Shown: positions 46,695-56,937, counted from the first letter of the stretch. The stretch is 64,000 nucleotides of DNA from Geobacter sp. (GCA_003574885.1 PJFC01000003.1:124001-188000); one strand, 5' to 3'. Program-made: numbers and translations. The notes: generated from the sequence alone by a model not told the origin.

Positions 46695-48005
46695 TTACTC
46701 CAGGTTGTCTTCGATGCGGATCAGATTGCTCTTCTCCCTGATGAAATCAAGCTCGTCGATCTCCGCCAGCGAAGCACGCACATCCTTTTCCTGAGCCTCG
46801 TGGGTCATGATGACAATGGGGACCGTTTCGCCAGCGCTCCGCCCCTTCTGGATCATTGACTCGATGCTGATGCCATGCTGACCCAGCGCCCCGGAAATTT
46901 TGGCCAGCACCCCCGGCTTGTCCAGGGTGCTGAAACGCAGGCAGTACTTGCTGACGATCTCTCCCATCGGCTTGATGCCGAGCTTTTTCACCCGGCCGTC
47001 AAGGTAGCCGAGGGGGGCAGTTCGCCGCCCGATTCCGGCCACGATGTTGCGGGCGATGTCCATAAGATCGCCGACAATGGCGCTGGCAGTCGGGTCCATG
47101 CCGGCCCCGCGGCCATAAAACATGACCGGGCCGACGAAATCACCTGACAGACGGATGGCATTGAAGACGCCATCCACATCGGCCAGGGGGTAATTGACCG
47201 GGATCATGGTCGGGTGGACCCGTGCCTCGATCCGGTCGCCGTCCCGCTTGCCGATAGCAAGAAGCTTGATCTTGTAACCGAAATCACGGGCGAAATTGAC
47301 GTCGATGGCGGATATGGCGCTGATCCCCTCGGTATGGATAGCTTTGAAATCGACACGGGTTCCGAAGCAGAGGGAGAGGAGGAGGCTCAGCTTGTGGGCG
47401 GTATCGACCCCTTCGATGTCGAAGGTCGGATCCGCCTCGGCATATCCCAGTTCCTGGGCATTCTTCAGCACTTCACCGAAATCCGCGCCCTCCTGGGTCA
47501 TCCGGGTAAGAATGTAATTGCAGGTTCCATTCAGGATGCCGAACACCGTTGTGAAGTTGTTCGCCGCCATGTTCCCCTTGATGGCAGAGAGAACAGGGAT
47601 TCCTCCTCCAACCGCCGCCTCGAAGAGAACCTCTACACCCTTTTGGGCAGCCGCCTCGTATATCTCTTCCCCGTGTATCGCCAGAAGCGCCTTGTTGGCG
47701 GTAACCACATGCTTGCCGTGCTCTATGGCCCTGAGAACGAACCGTTTGGCAGGTTCATAGCCGCCGATCAACTCGATGACGATAGCTATCTCCGGGTCGG
47801 CCAACACCTCGTCCACGTTGGTGGTAAGCATTCCCGCCGGCAGTGAAATGCCCCGGTCAGTGGTTATGTCAAGGTCGGCGATCCGTTTCAGGACGAGCCG
47901 GACGCCGAGTTTCTCTTCAATTAAGGTACTGTTGTTCATGAGCAGCTTGGCCACACCGGTACCGATGGTTCCGAAACCAAGCAGGCCAATCTTTATTTCC
48001 TGCAT
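46695..48005 (-). CDS. hom: Homoserine dehydrogenase with C-terminal ACT domain
   Basis: A 436-residue NAD(P)-dependent enzyme of the aspartate pathway. It has the Rossmann start IKIGLLGFGTIGTGVAKLL, GKHVVTANKALLA, the catalytic region ILNGTCNYILTRM with EADPTFDIEGVDTAHKLSLL, and a C-terminal ACT domain (RFSTLDKPGVLAKISGALGQ, about residues 350-430) that usually mediates threonine feedback. Monocistronic with a clear terminator. Confidence 0.97.
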   Translation of the reverse strand: MQEIKIGLLGFGTIGTGVAKLLMNNSTLIEEKLGVRLVLKRIADLDITTDRGISLPAGMLTTNVDEVLADPEIAIVIELIGGYEPAKRFVLRAIEHGKHVVTANKALLAIHGEEIYEAAAQKGVEVLFEAAVGGGIPVLSAIKGNMAANNFTTVFGILNGTCNYILTRMTQEGADFGEVLKNAQELGYAEADPTFDIEGVDTAHKLSLLLSLCFGTRVDFKAIHTEGISAISAIDVNFARDFGYKIKLLAIGKRDGDRIEARVHPTMIPVNYPLADVDGVFNAIRLSGDFVGPVMFYGRGAGMDPTASAIVGDLMDIARNIVAGIGRRTAPLGYLDGRVKKLGIKPMGEIVSKYCLRFSTLDKPGVLAKISGALGQHGISIESMIQKGRSAGETVPIVIMTHEAQEKDVRASLAEIDELDFIREKSNLIRIEDNLE

Positions 48006-48059
48006 AACCCCTCGCTTAGATAAGAAATAAATGAGGCAGAAGCAATCGCGAAATCGCCC

Positions 48060-48470
48060 CTACTTGTCCGGCACGTGGGAAGCAACTTCATCGATAATGC
48101 CGTTGATAAAGGCGGCGGAATCTTCGGTGCCGAACTTCTTTGCGACCTCGATCGCCTCGTTTATGGTCACGTTTTTCGGTATGTCGGGCCGATAAAGGAG
48201 CTCATAGACAGCGATCCGGAGGATGTTCAGGTCGATTCTGGCCATGCGGCCGAGACTCCAGTTCTTTGATTTCTCCTCGATCTTCCGGTCCAGTTCTTCA
48301 CGGTGTTCGGCCACGCCAACCACAATCTGCTCGGCAAAATCCCGGACCGACGGCGTTGCCAGGTTGTGCTCCCAGAACGACACGATCGACTGCCTGAGCT
48401 CCATCGGATTGAGGTCAATAGAATAAAGAGCCTGCAGCGCCAGTTCGCGCCCTTCACGGCGTGAGCCCAC
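48060..48470 (-). CDS. nusB: Transcription antitermination / ribosomal RNA factor NusB
   Basis: A 136-residue all-helical protein: [52 protein letters not shown] and [20 protein letters not shown] match NusB, which with NusE binds boxA RNA. The start is a GTG whose G overlaps the ribH TAG stop, with AAGGAG 8 bases upstream. Last gene of the riboflavin operon, a common arrangement with ribH. Confidence 0.95.
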   Translation of the reverse strand: MGSRREGRELALQALYSIDLNPMELRQSIVSFWEHNLATPSVRDFAEQIVVGVAEHREELDRKIEEKSKNWSLGRMARIDLNILRIAVYELLYRPDIPKNVTINEAIEVAKKFGTEDSAAFINGIIDEVASHVPDK

Positions 48471-48937
48471 TATTTAAGCTCCTTCAGTACATTGACGGTC
48501 TCGATGGCGGTCATGGCCGCATCAAACCCCTTGTTCCCTGCCTTGGTGCCGGCCCGCTCCACCGCCTGCTCGATGGTGTCGGTGGTAAGAACGCCAAAGG
48601 CGACCGGCACACCGCTTGAGAGTGAAACCTGGGCGACCCCTTTGGAAACTTCCGACGCAACGTAGTCGAAATGAGGGGTAGAGCCGCGGATAACAGCACC
48701 AAGGCAGATCAGAGCGTCGTACTTGCCCGACTGGGCCATCTTGGCCGTGGCAAGCGGAATCTCGAACGCCCCCGGCACCCGTGCGACATCGATGTTCTTA
48801 TCATCAGCACCGTGGCGGATCAGGGCATCCAGCGCCCCCTCCAGCAAACGCTCGGCAATGAAGCTGTTGAACCTTGCAACCACGATTCCGACCTTGAGCC
48901 CTTTGGCATCCAGCTTACCCTCAAAATATTTAGGCAT
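48470..48937 (-). CDS. ribH: 6,7-dimethyl-8-ribityllumazine synthase
   Basis: A 155-residue enzyme: [55 protein letters not shown] (catalytic His) and [20 protein letters not shown]. It makes ribityllumazine, the substrate of riboflavin synthase. The ATG at 48937 with AGGAGG upstream is preferred to a longer frame reaching 48985. Confidence 0.97.
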   Translation of the reverse strand: MPKYFEGKLDAKGLKVGIVVARFNSFIAERLLEGALDALIRHGADDKNIDVARVPGAFEIPLATAKMAQSGKYDALICLGAVIRGSTPHFDYVASEVSKGVAQVSLSSGVPVAFGVLTTDTIEQAVERAGTKAGNKGFDAAMTAIETVNVLKELK

Positions 48938-49029
48938 ATGCCCCTCCTGGCAAATAGTTCGTGTTTTATCCGTTAAGGAACACACCGATTGAGAAAAAAT
49001 TGCGCTCCGAAATAGTTTCCGGGCGAAAA

Positions 49030-50235
49030 CTAAATATTCTCCAGCAGGTGTCCCATTTTTTCCCGTTTGGTCTGCAGGTACTTCAGATTGGCAGCAGTAG
49101 GTTCAATCTCAATGGGGACCCTTTCTACTATGTTGATGCCGTACCCTTCGAGGCCGATAATCTTCTTCGGATTGTTGGTCATAAGCCGGATGTTTTTCAA
49201 CCCCAGGTTGACGAGTATCTGGGCGCCGATCCCGTAATCCCTGAGGTCTGCCTTGAACCCGAGGGCCAGGTTGGCCTCCACGGTGTCCTTCCCCTGGTCC
49301 TGGAGAGCGTAGGCCTTCAGCTTGTTGACGAGGCCGATTCCACGACCTTCCTGGCGCATGTAGAGAATTGCCCCCTTCCCTTCCCGCTCAATCATCGCCA
49401 TGGCGGCATGGAGCTGATCAGCGCAGTCGCACCGTCTGCTGCCGAACACGTCGCCGGTCAGACATTCGGAATGGACCCTCACGAGGATCGGCTCGTCCCC
49501 CTTGATTTCGCCTTTCACCAGAGCCAGATGCTCCATCTTGTCCACGTCATTCTCATAGGCAATGGCACGGAAATCACCACCATAGCTGGTAGGAAGGACA
49601 ACATCGGTCACCCGGCGCACCAGCGATTCGTGCTTCAGACGGTAGGCTACCAGGTCCGCAATGGTGCAGATCTTTAGCCCGTGCTCCTTGGCGAACTTCT
49701 TCAGCTCGGGCATCCTGGCCATTGTCCCGTCTTCGTTCATGATCTCGCAGATGACGCCGGACTGTTTGAGCCCGGCCAGGCGCGCCATATCCACGGAACC
49801 TTCGGTCTGGCCGGCACGTACGAGCACCCCCCCCGGCTTGGCGCGGAGCGGAAATACATGGCCTGGGCGGCACAGATCATCGGGGAGCGCATCGTCAGCC
49901 ACGGCAGTAAGGATGGTGTGTGCCCGATCGGCTGCGGAAATGCCGGTGGTAACCCCCCGCCGCGCCTCAATGGAAACGGTGAAGGCCGTCCCGAAGGAGG
50001 AGGTATTGTCGGTTACCATGGGGGGGAGATTAAGCTCGTCGCACTTCTCGGCGGTCATGGTAAGACAGATGAGTCCGCGGCCAAAACGAGCCATGAAGTT
50101 GATCGCTTCCGGCGTGACCTTCTCCGCGGCCATGGTCAGGTCACCTTCGTTCTCGCGGTCCTCGTCATCCACGAGAATGACCATCTTCCCCTGGCGAATA
50201 TCTTCTATAGCGTCTTCTATCCTGGCTACCGTCAT
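49030..50235 (-). CDS. ribBA: Bifunctional DHBP synthase / GTP cyclohydrolase II
   Basis: A 401-residue two-domain enzyme. The N-terminal RibB domain has [20 protein letters not shown], the [15 protein letters not shown]-like block and [20 protein letters not shown]. The C-terminal RibA domain has the zinc cysteines in [16 protein letters not shown] and the [13 protein letters not shown] block. It makes the first intermediates of both riboflavin branches. The ATG at 50235 gives the normal N-terminus [20 protein letters not shown]; an upstream in-frame start is not conserved. Confidence 0.96.
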   Translation of the reverse strand: MTVARIEDAIEDIRQGKMVILVDDEDRENEGDLTMAAEKVTPEAINFMARFGRGLICLTMTAEKCDELNLPPMVTDNTSSFGTAFTVSIEARRGVTTGISAADRAHTILTAVADDALPDDLCRPGHVFPLRAKPGGVLVRAGQTEGSVDMARLAGLKQSGVICEIMNEDGTMARMPELKKFAKEHGLKICTIADLVAYRLKHESLVRRVTDVVLPTSYGGDFRAIAYENDVDKMEHLALVKGEIKGDEPILVRVHSECLTGDVFGSRRCDCADQLHAAMAMIEREGKGAILYMRQEGRGIGLVNKLKAYALQDQGKDTVEANLALGFKADLRDYGIGAQILVNLGLKNIRLMTNNPKKIIGLEGYGINIVERVPIEIEPTAANLKYLQTKREKMGHLLENI

Positions 50236-50334
50236 ATTTACGAACCCCGATACTAGTGTGAATTGGTACAACAAGCTTCGCTGCATAGTGAAAAACAAGC
50301 CGCAATTCAGACGATTGCGGCATCATCTTTTATG

Positions 50335-50979
50335 TCATAGAAAGCCGTTTTTGGCAAGGAGTTCCAGCGTCAGGCCGGTTCCACCTTCCTTCTTTCCCGT
50401 GAAGAGGCGTTCCACATATTTCCCCAGGATGTCGGTTTCGATGTTAACCTCATCCCCCGGCTTCCGGAACTGCAACGTGGTGCTGACCGCGGTATGGGGA
50501 ATGATGTTGACGCTGAACCCATCACTGGTGGCAGTGTTGACCGTCAGGCTGATGCCATCGATGGTTATGGAGCCTTTTGCCACCACATAACGTGCGGCAT
50601 CACGGGGAAGCCGGAAGGTGAAGACCGTATTGCCCGACTGCTCGCGCCGCTCGGCGACAGTCGCCACGCAATCCACGTGTCCGGTAACGATATGGCCGCC
50701 GAGGCGGTCGGAGAGACGGAGTGCCCGTTCCAGGTTCACCGGCGTGCCGGTCTTGACCCCCCGGAAAGCGGTTCGTTCCAGGGTCTCGGGAGAGACGTCG
50801 AAGACGAACGTGCCCCCTTCCATGGAGACAACGGTGAGGCAGACGCCGTTGATGGCGATGGAATCTCCCAGCCGCACGGCATCGCCGGGAAACGCGGCGG
50901 CCACCGCAAGGCGGGCGGCACTCCCCGCACGGTCAAGCTGGACCACCTTCCCCACCACTTCGATCAGACCTGTGAACAT
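50335..50979 (-). CDS. ribE: Riboflavin synthase alpha subunit
   Basis: A 214-residue protein of two tandem lumazine-binding barrels: [12 protein letters not shown] start, [13 protein letters not shown] in the first repeat and [23 protein letters not shown] in the second. It dismutates ribityllumazine to riboflavin. The start overlaps the ribD stop by 16 bases. Confidence 0.96.
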   Translation of the reverse strand: MFTGLIEVVGKVVQLDRAGSAARLAVAAAFPGDAVRLGDSIAINGVCLTVVSMEGGTFVFDVSPETLERTAFRGVKTGTPVNLERALRLSDRLGGHIVTGHVDCVATVAERREQSGNTVFTFRLPRDAARYVVAKGSITIDGISLTVNTATSDGFSVNIIPHTAVSTTLQFRKPGDEVNIETDILGKYVERLFTGKKEGGTGLTLELLAKNGFL

Positions 50980-52070
50980 GAAACCTCCGGATACCCTTCC
51001 ACCAGGATGTCATCGCCGAACCGCCGAATGGCGATGCGCGTCAGCCGCAGTGCATCCTCGATTCGCCCCGCTCCCGGCCCGGCAAAGGGATCGACGCCGT
51101 CCCCGCCGATGATCTTCGGCGCATAGAAGAGGAGAAACCTGTCGATGAGCCCTCGTTGGAGCGCTCCCCCTGCCAGCTCACGACCCCCCTCCAGGAGCAC
51201 CGACTGTACCCCTTTCTCTCCCAGTTGCCGGAGCAGGTCCGCCAGGTCCACATGGCCATTGAATGCAGCGCAGTGAAGCACCTCCGCCCCTGCCGCCTCC
51301 AGCTTCCCTATTTTTGCCACGTCAGTGGAGGTGGTCGCTATTATGGTATTCGCAGGAGAGTCGAGATGAAGCAACCGGGCATGGAGCGGAATGCGGAGGG
51401 TACTGTCCACCACCACCCGAAGCGGGTCTTTCCCTCCCGGCAGGCGGGCAGTCAACTGGGGGTCGTCGGCCAGGACGGTCCCGGCCCCCACCATGACCGC
51501 ATCCATCTCGCTTCGCAGTCTGTGGACGTACCGCCGCGAGCGGTCGTTGGTTATCCAGCGGGAATCCCCCGTCGCCGTGGCGATCTTGCCGTCCAGGGTC
51601 AACGCGCTCTTCAAGGTGACGAAGGGTCGGCCGGTGATGACATGCTTGATGAACGGCTCGTTGATGCGGCGGCATTCCTCTTCCAGGATACCTGGTTCAA
51701 CCGGAATACCGGCGGTCAGAAGCTTTGCCATCCCCCCGCCATTGACCTTGGGATTGGGATCGACCATACCGGCGAAAACCCGTCCCACCCTGGCTTTTAT
51801 GAGCGCCTCGGCACAGGGAGGGGTCTTGCCGTGGTGGGCGCACGGCTCCAGGGTCACGTAGACATCGGCTCCCCGCGCAGCATCCCCAGCCTGGGCAAGG
51901 GCATGCACCTCTGCGTGAGGAGTTCCCGCCTTCCGGTGCCACCCCTCCCCCACGATCACGCCGTTCCTGGCGATGACGCACCCCACCGCAGGATTGGGAG
52001 AGGTCTTCCCCACCCCCCTGCGCGCCAGCACAAGAGCCCGCCTCATAAACTTTTCGTGAACATCATGCAT
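50964..52070 (-). CDS. ribD: Bifunctional pyrimidine deaminase / reductase
   Basis: A 368-residue enzyme. The N-terminal deaminase has the zinc site HAEVHALAQAG and LEPCAHHGKTPPCAEALI. The C-terminal reductase has ATGDSRWITNDRSRRYVHRLR and VLLEGGRELAGGAL. It carries out the second and third steps of riboflavin synthesis. First gene of the rib operon. I looked for an FMN riboswitch upstream and did not find one. Confidence 0.96.
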   Translation of the reverse strand: MHDVHEKFMRRALVLARRGVGKTSPNPAVGCVIARNGVIVGEGWHRKAGTPHAEVHALAQAGDAARGADVYVTLEPCAHHGKTPPCAEALIKARVGRVFAGMVDPNPKVNGGGMAKLLTAGIPVEPGILEEECRRINEPFIKHVITGRPFVTLKSALTLDGKIATATGDSRWITNDRSRRYVHRLRSEMDAVMVGAGTVLADDPQLTARLPGGKDPLRVVVDSTLRIPLHARLLHLDSPANTIIATTSTDVAKIGKLEAAGAEVLHCAAFNGHVDLADLLRQLGEKGVQSVLLEGGRELAGGALQRGLIDRFLLFYAPKIIGGDGVDPFAGPGAGRIEDALRLTRIAIRRFGDDILVEGYPEVSCSQV

Positions 52071-52097
52071 GTTAGGATCGATTACCGCCGGGTCAAG

Positions 52098-52210
52098 GCT
52101 TCGAGAAAGGCTCCAGATGCAAGGCGCGTGAGGCGTGAGGAGCGAGGCGGGAGGTACGTTGAGCGACGAAGGCCTAACGCAACGCCGCAGATGGACCTTT
52201 ATCGAAGCCG
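52098..52210. repeat. Repeat-like element with imperfect inverted ends
   Basis: The intergenic DNA between ribD and nrdR has matching ends, GGCTTCGAGAAAGG and CCTTTATCGAAGCC, around a G-rich core of GAGGCG/GAGCGA-type words. The arrangement resembles dispersed intergenic elements that I recall from Geobacter genomes, with AGATGCAAGGCG and ACGCAACGCCGCAGATGGA near the two ends. Copy number needs a genome search. It would fold into a long imperfect hairpin. Confidence 0.5.
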
Positions 52211-52663
52211 CTATTTTTTGAGCAGGTCCTGCAGTTCCGACATAAACTCGTTAATATCCTTGAATGACCGGTAGACCGAGGCAAAGCGGACGTACGCCAC
52301 CTGGTCCAGAGCGTGAAGCTCATTCATCACCCATTCGCCGATGGTGGTGCTCGGCACTTCCTTTTCACTGCTCTCCTGAAGCCGCGTCTCCAGACGGTCT
52401 ACCATGCGCTCGATCGCCTCTGCCGAGACCGGCCGCTTCTCGCACGCCTTCTGAATGCCGGCAATAAGCTTGAGCCGGTCGAACGGTTCCCGACGACCGT
52501 CCTTCTTGACGACCAGGGGAAGGATATCCTCAACCCGCTCGTGGGTAGTGAAGCGCTTCCCGCACGATTCGCATTCGCGGCGACGGCGGATGTCGGCCCC
52601 CCCTTTGTCGGGGCGTGAATCGACCACCTTGCTGTCAGCAAAGGAGCAGAACGGACATTTCAT
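52211..52663 (-). CDS. nrdR: Transcriptional repressor NrdR
   Basis: A 150-residue protein: an N-terminal zinc ribbon ([18 protein letters not shown] and [15 protein letters not shown]) and an ATP-cone ([21 protein letters not shown]). NrdR senses ATP/dATP and represses ribonucleotide reductase genes. The start overlaps the deaminase stop as ATGA. Confidence 0.96.
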   Translation of the reverse strand: MKCPFCSFADSKVVDSRPDKGGADIRRRRECESCGKRFTTHERVEDILPLVVKKDGRREPFDRLKLIAGIQKACEKRPVSAEAIERMVDRLETRLQESSEKEVPSTTIGEWVMNELHALDQVAYVRFASVYRSFKDINEFMSELQDLLKK

Positions 52664-53121
52664 GGAGAGACTCCCTGTGTGGGGAATTTTTCGACAATCA
52701 CCCCCGACTCGCGGATCATCTCCTCCGCAAGCTGGTCCGAATACCCTATTTCGTAGACGATGCGCCGGATACCGGCATTGATGATCATCTTGGAGCAGAT
52801 GATGCAGGGCATGGTAGTGCAGTAGAGCGTGGCGCCGTCGATGTTGGTGCCGTGCTTGGCTGCCTGGATGATGGCATTCTGCTCGGCATGGAGGCCGCGA
52901 CAGAGTTCGTGGCGCTCACCTGAGGGGATCTGCAGTTTTTCCCGCAGGCACCCCGCCTCAAGACAGTGGGCCACGCCTGACGGGGCACCGTTGTAACCGG
53001 TAGTAAGGATATTCTTGTCCTTCACCACCACCGCACCTACCTGCCTGCGCAGGCAGGTGGAACGCTTGGCGACGAGATGGGTGATCTCCATGAAGTATTC
53101 ATCCCAGCTGGGGCGGGGCAT
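52660..53121 (-). CDS. dCMP deaminase / ComEB-like cytidine deaminase
   Basis: A 153-residue protein of the deoxycytidylate deaminase family: [40 protein letters not shown], the zinc site [17 protein letters not shown] and [20 protein letters not shown]. It converts dCMP to dUMP. The ATG at 53121 with GGAG 7 bases upstream is chosen over a longer open frame. It is coupled to nrdR, a nucleotide-pool regulator, by an ATGA overlap. Confidence 0.92.
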   Translation of the reverse strand: MPRPSWDEYFMEITHLVAKRSTCLRRQVGAVVVKDKNILTTGYNGAPSGVAHCLEAGCLREKLQIPSGERHELCRGLHAEQNAIIQAAKHGTNIDGATLYCTTMPCIICSKMIINAGIRRIVYEIGYSDQLAEEMIRESGVIVEKFPTQGVSP

Positions 53122-53206
53122 AGGGCGCTCCTCTACGGTTAATCGGCATAAAATACCCCATTGAGGGCGGATGGTCAAGAAATTAGGGGGTTTACAAAAA
53201 CGCCGG

Positions 53207-53533
53207 TCACTCGTCCCCCACCTTACGATGCTGGCGGCGTGCGGCGTTGCGTTTCTTTTCCACAAGCCGCCGCTCCTTTTCCCCCTTGGGGATCCGGGTC
53301 GCAACCCGTTTTTTCACCTTCCGTTCCCTCTGGCGGAGAGCCCGTTCAAGTCTCTCCAGAGCCACTTCCCGGTTGCGAAGTTGGGAACGGTTCTCCGTTG
53401 CCTGAACCACTATACCGGTCGGGAGGTGACGGATGCGCACCGCCGAATCCGTAGTATTGCGGTGCTGGCCACCGGGACCGGAGGCGCGGAAAAATTCTAT
53501 CTTAAGGTCCGACTCTTTGATCTCCACCGGCAT
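53207..53533 (-). CDS. Short GGQ-domain protein (class I release-factor-like)
   Basis: A 108-residue protein with the peptidyl-tRNA hydrolysis loop [20 protein letters not shown] (GGQ near residues 20-22) and a very basic C-terminal tail ([20 protein letters not shown]). It resembles the ArfB/YaeJ and PrfH branches that rescue stalled ribosomes without codon reading, but is shorter than E. coli ArfB (140). The ATG at 53533 with GGGGAG upstream is chosen; the longer frame to 53983 is antisense to the next gene. Divergent from the HD gene, 87 bases apart. Confidence 0.82.
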   Translation of the reverse strand: MPVEIKESDLKIEFFRASGPGGQHRNTTDSAVRIRHLPTGIVVQATENRSQLRNREVALERLERALRQRERKVKKRVATRIPKGEKERRLVEKKRNAARRQHRKVGDE

Positions 53534-53620
53534 ACATCTCCCCGTACGGCAAATCTCCCGGGCGTTGACAGCAGACCCAGGACTGTTCCATAATACCCGC
53601 AATCTACGCCGAGGTAAACA

Positions 53621-54181
53621 ATGGATGCCGTAGCGCTTCTTCAAAAGTATTTCGTCGATGCACCCGATGCCGGCAGAATCGTACTTGATCACAGCCGTCT
53701 GGTGGCGGCCAAGGCTCTGCAGATCGCCCGCAATTGCGGCATGACAGGACTCGATCTCACGTTCATCGAAGAGGCCGCACTCCTCCACGACATAGGCGTC
53801 TGTCGCGTCCATGCTGCGGGGATGGGGCTCACGGGGAAGCAGCCCTACATATGCCATGGCATTCTGGGAAGGGAAATCCTGGAGAAAGAAGGGTTGCCGC
53901 TTCACGCTCTCGTCTGCGAGCGGCATATCGGGGTGGGACTGACCATCGACGACATCCTGGCGCAGCAGCTCCCCCTCCCCCATCGGGATATGGTCCCGGT
54001 CAGCCGCGAGGAACGGATCATCTGCTGCGCCGACCTGTTCTATTCAAAACATCCGGGCCGTCACCTCAGGGAAAAGTCCCTGGGGGAGATAGGCAGGGGT
54101 CTGGAGAAATTCGGCAGCCACAAACTGGCCATCTTCACCGAGTGGGTCAGCGACCTGGGCATCTCCGCCCTCGCTCCCTGA
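53621..54181 (+). CDS. HD-domain phosphohydrolase
   Basis: A 186-residue protein with an HD fold: an upstream [18 protein letters not shown] helix, [16 protein letters not shown] (HD pair), and [20 protein letters not shown] proteins hydrolyse phosphoester bonds of nucleotides or tRNA ends using divalent metal. Substrate unknown; relatives are annotated simply as HD-domain proteins. It is convergent with the muramidase gene. Confidence 0.85.
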   Translation: MDAVALLQKYFVDAPDAGRIVLDHSRLVAAKALQIARNCGMTGLDLTFIEEAALLHDIGVCRVHAAGMGLTGKQPYICHGILGREILEKEGLPLHALVCERHIGVGLTIDDILAQQLPLPHRDMVPVSREERIICCADLFYSKHPGRHLREKSLGEIGRGLEKFGSHKLAIFTEWVSDLGISALAP

Positions 54182-54187
54182 CAAACC

Positions 54188-55135
54188 CTAAACCTGAAAC
54201 GTTGCGCCATACTGCTTGAGCGACCCGATGACTTTCATGGCCCTGTCCAGCTTGCCGGAGTAGCCATCCACGTTCGCCGGCCCGTTGTAGCGCCTGGCGA
54301 AGGAACGCCAGTCCCTGTCGATGATGTAGCGCTCCAGTTTGTTCTTCGTCACGAATCCGAAAAAGCCCGCCACCTGCTCCGTGCAGGAATCCTGGAACGC
54401 CAGCACCATCTCCCGGGCATTCTTGAAACGGGTGACCCAACTGTTGAACCCCATGAGCTGGGGGAGACCGAAACTCGTTGCAAGGAGCGCCGCCTCCGGA
54501 TTGACTCCGAAGGCTGTCTCGAAATTCCGCCATTCCGTTTTCTGTCCCCCGCGCGCCCACGCAACCTCCTTGCCTGCGTGTTTCCGGAAAATGTGGGGTT
54601 CGAAACGGATGATGACCAGTCCGGTGGCCGGATCATACGCAGTTCCCGACTCCACGCAGAAGACCGCAAGGGCCGATTCCAGGGGAATCCCGTGCTGTCC
54701 GGCCTGCCCGCCGATGGCCGCGCCGTACCTGTTCCAGAGTGAGCATATCCGCCGTTCCTCATCGTTTCTCCCCGCCAGTTCCGACCCCGGAGGCGGAGCG
54801 ACCGGCTCCCGTGACTTTTTAAGTACAAGATCACCAATAGTCTTCAAGACAGTGCCGGGCGACGGTTTCTCGCCGTACTTTTTCCGCAGCAGCTTCAGGG
54901 TGTTGGGCCCCAGCTTGGAGTCGGGATCCTTCACCCCCACATCTTCCTGCACATCCCCCACCGCCTCGGAGAAAGCAATCCAGTCGATCCCTTCCAATTC
55001 CTCAGGCTCGATGGCCAGATCGTTATCAAGGTCGCCCCTAAGCAGGATTGCGTACCCTGACCACTCGGCGGGGAGGTCGCGCAGGTTCCAAAGTGTGCCG
55101 ATAGCGTTCCGGTTGTACGTAGCTGGTGATGACAT
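54188..55135 (-). CDS. N-acetylmuramidase-domain protein with EF-hand-like loop
   Basis: A 315-residue protein. An EF-hand-like calcium loop (GDLDNDLAIEPEELEG, near 34-49) is followed by a peptidoglycan-binding-like helical stretch and a C-terminal endolysin-type N-acetylmuramidase domain (about 120-310): ALAVFCVESGTAYDP, RFEPHIFRKHAG, FGLPQLMGFN and RRYNGPANVDGYSGKLD. Such domains occur mostly in phage lysins. No signal peptide, holin or other phage gene is nearby. AGGAGG lies 5 bases before the ATG. The peptidoglycan substrate is inferred from the domain. Confidence 0.8.
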   Translation of the reverse strand: MSSPATYNRNAIGTLWNLRDLPAEWSGYAILLRGDLDNDLAIEPEELEGIDWIAFSEAVGDVQEDVGVKDPDSKLGPNTLKLLRKKYGEKPSPGTVLKTIGDLVLKKSREPVAPPPGSELAGRNDEERRICSLWNRYGAAIGGQAGQHGIPLESALAVFCVESGTAYDPATGLVIIRFEPHIFRKHAGKEVAWARGGQKTEWRNFETAFGVNPEAALLATSFGLPQLMGFNSWVTRFKNAREMVLAFQDSCTEQVAGFFGFVTKNKLERYIIDRDWRSFARRYNGPANVDGYSGKLDRAMKVIGSLKQYGATFQV

Positions 55136-55408
55136 GGTACCTCCTGTGGCGTCGTTCTTGCCACTGATTGATTTGTTTTTTTTAATTTTAAATATCTTAT
55201 TTATCTTTGCATGTAAAATACAATTTGCGCATAATTATCACAGCGTCGAGCCGACCCCGTCGGACCAGATGCGATTGATGACAAGACAGATCGCCAATTA
55301 GCGGTTATACGAGAGATGTGATATATTTTAGGATGTCTATGCTTGCCGGCACCATGGCAATGCGGACCTTTTCCCTGCATCATGTCCCTACACGGCGGAG
55401 AATCAGCC

Positions 55409-56866
55409 ATGGCCGTTCCGAGCGCACTCAGAAACATCTCCCCCACAGTGTGGGAGCTCCCCGTCGGTTACAAACCGGGGATGCACGTGCCGGCTCGGAT
55501 CTTCGCGACGGAGAAGCTGCTGCACGCCATGGATGCCGGCGTGTTCGAACAGGTGTCCAACGTCGCCTGTCTCCCCGGCATCATCAATCACGCCTACTGT
55601 ATGCCCGACGGCCACTGGGGATACGGCTTCCCCATCGGCGGCCTGGCCGCCATGGACCCGGAATCGGGGGTCATCTCCCCCGGCGGCATCGGTTTCGACA
55701 TCAACTGCGGTATGCGGCTCGTACTGACCAACCTCACCTACGAAGAAGTAAAGCCCCAACTGCGCCACCTGGTGGATCAGCTCTTCTACCGTGTCCCGGC
55801 CGGCGTCGGTGGACACGGTTTCGTCAAACTCTCCCACGATGAGTTCTGCCGGGTGGTGGAACAGGGATCACGCTGGTGCCTGAAAAACGGCTATGCCTGG
55901 CCCGAGGATCTGGAGATGACCGAGGAAAGTGGTTGCTTCCCCGGCGCCGACGCCACCAAGGTAAGCGCCAGGGCCATCGACCGGGGATACAACCAGATCG
56001 GCACCCTCGGCTCAGGGAACCACTACCTGGAGATCCAGGTGGCCCGGCAGGAGAACATCTTCGACCCGGAGACCGCCCGCGCCTTCGGCATCTCCCTCCC
56101 CGACCAGGTAGTCATCATGTTCCACTGCGGCAGCCGTGGCTTCGGCCACCAGGTGGCGACTGACTACCTCCAGACTTTTCTCGCTGTGATGGAGAAGAAG
56201 TACGGCATCCAGGTCAGCGACCGGGAACTGGCATGCGCCCCCTTCCGCTCCCGGGAAGGGCAGGACTACTTCGCCGCCATGAAATGCGCCGTCAACATGG
56301 CCTTCGCCAACCGGCAGGTGATCCTTCACCGGATCAGGGAGGTGTTCGCCGACGTCTTCCACCGCGACCCCCTCGACATGGGGATGAACATGGTCTACGA
56401 CGTTGCCCACAACACCGCCAAACTGGAACGGCACATGGTGAAGGGGAAAATGAAAGAGGTGCTGGTCCACCGGAAGGGGGCGACCCGCGCCTTCGGCCCG
56501 GGGATGGAGGGACTCCCCGACTGTTATCGGGAGACCGGCCAGCCGGTCATTATCGGCGGGAGCATGGAGACCGGCTCGTACCTGCTGGCCGGCATGAGCA
56601 GCGGGGACCAGGCCTTTTACACCACCGCCCACGGCAGCGGCCGGACCATGAGCCGCCATCAGGCTAAAAAGCTCTTCAAGGGGCAGAAGCTCCAGCGGGA
56701 CATGGAAGCACGGGGAATCTACGTGCAGACCGCTTCCTACGGCGGATTGGCCGAAGAGGCGGGTGCCGCCTACAAAGACATCGACGACGTGGCGGAAGCC
56801 ACCGAACTGGCAGGGCTGAGCCGCCGAATCGTCAAACTGACCCCGGTCGGCAACGTAAAAGGGTAG
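55409..56866 (+). CDS. rtcB: RNA-splicing ligase RtcB
   Basis: A 485-residue ligase that joins RNA 2',3'-cyclic phosphate and 5'-OH ends via a guanylylated histidine. Diagnostic blocks: PGIINHAYCMPDGHWGYGFP, SPGGIGFDINCGMRLV (metal Cys), GTLGSGNHYLEIQ, FHCGSRGFGHQVATDYL and AHGSGRTMSRHQAKKLFKGQ. The ATG at 55409 with GGAG 8 bases upstream is chosen. It is the first gene of a plus-strand cluster that ends with archease, its activator. Confidence 0.96.
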   Translation: MAVPSALRNISPTVWELPVGYKPGMHVPARIFATEKLLHAMDAGVFEQVSNVACLPGIINHAYCMPDGHWGYGFPIGGLAAMDPESGVISPGGIGFDINCGMRLVLTNLTYEEVKPQLRHLVDQLFYRVPAGVGGHGFVKLSHDEFCRVVEQGSRWCLKNGYAWPEDLEMTEESGCFPGADATKVSARAIDRGYNQIGTLGSGNHYLEIQVARQENIFDPETARAFGISLPDQVVIMFHCGSRGFGHQVATDYLQTFLAVMEKKYGIQVSDRELACAPFRSREGQDYFAAMKCAVNMAFANRQVILHRIREVFADVFHRDPLDMGMNMVYDVAHNTAKLERHMVKGKMKEVLVHRKGATRAFGPGMEGLPDCYRETGQPVIIGGSMETGSYLLAGMSSGDQAFYTTAHGSGRTMSRHQAKKLFKGQKLQRDMEARGIYVQTASYGGLAEEAGAAYKDIDDVAEATELAGLSRRIVKLTPVGNVKG

Positions 56867-56937
56867 ACGTTGGAGTCCCCCTTTGCTCTAGGGGGTAACA
56901 CCAATACAATGTTTATTTTATTTTCGCGGGGGAATTC

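Noticed and set aside
50236-52210. FMN riboswitch upstream of riboflavin genes
   Set aside because: I looked for the conserved RFN words in the gaps before ribBA, ribH and ribD and saw none.
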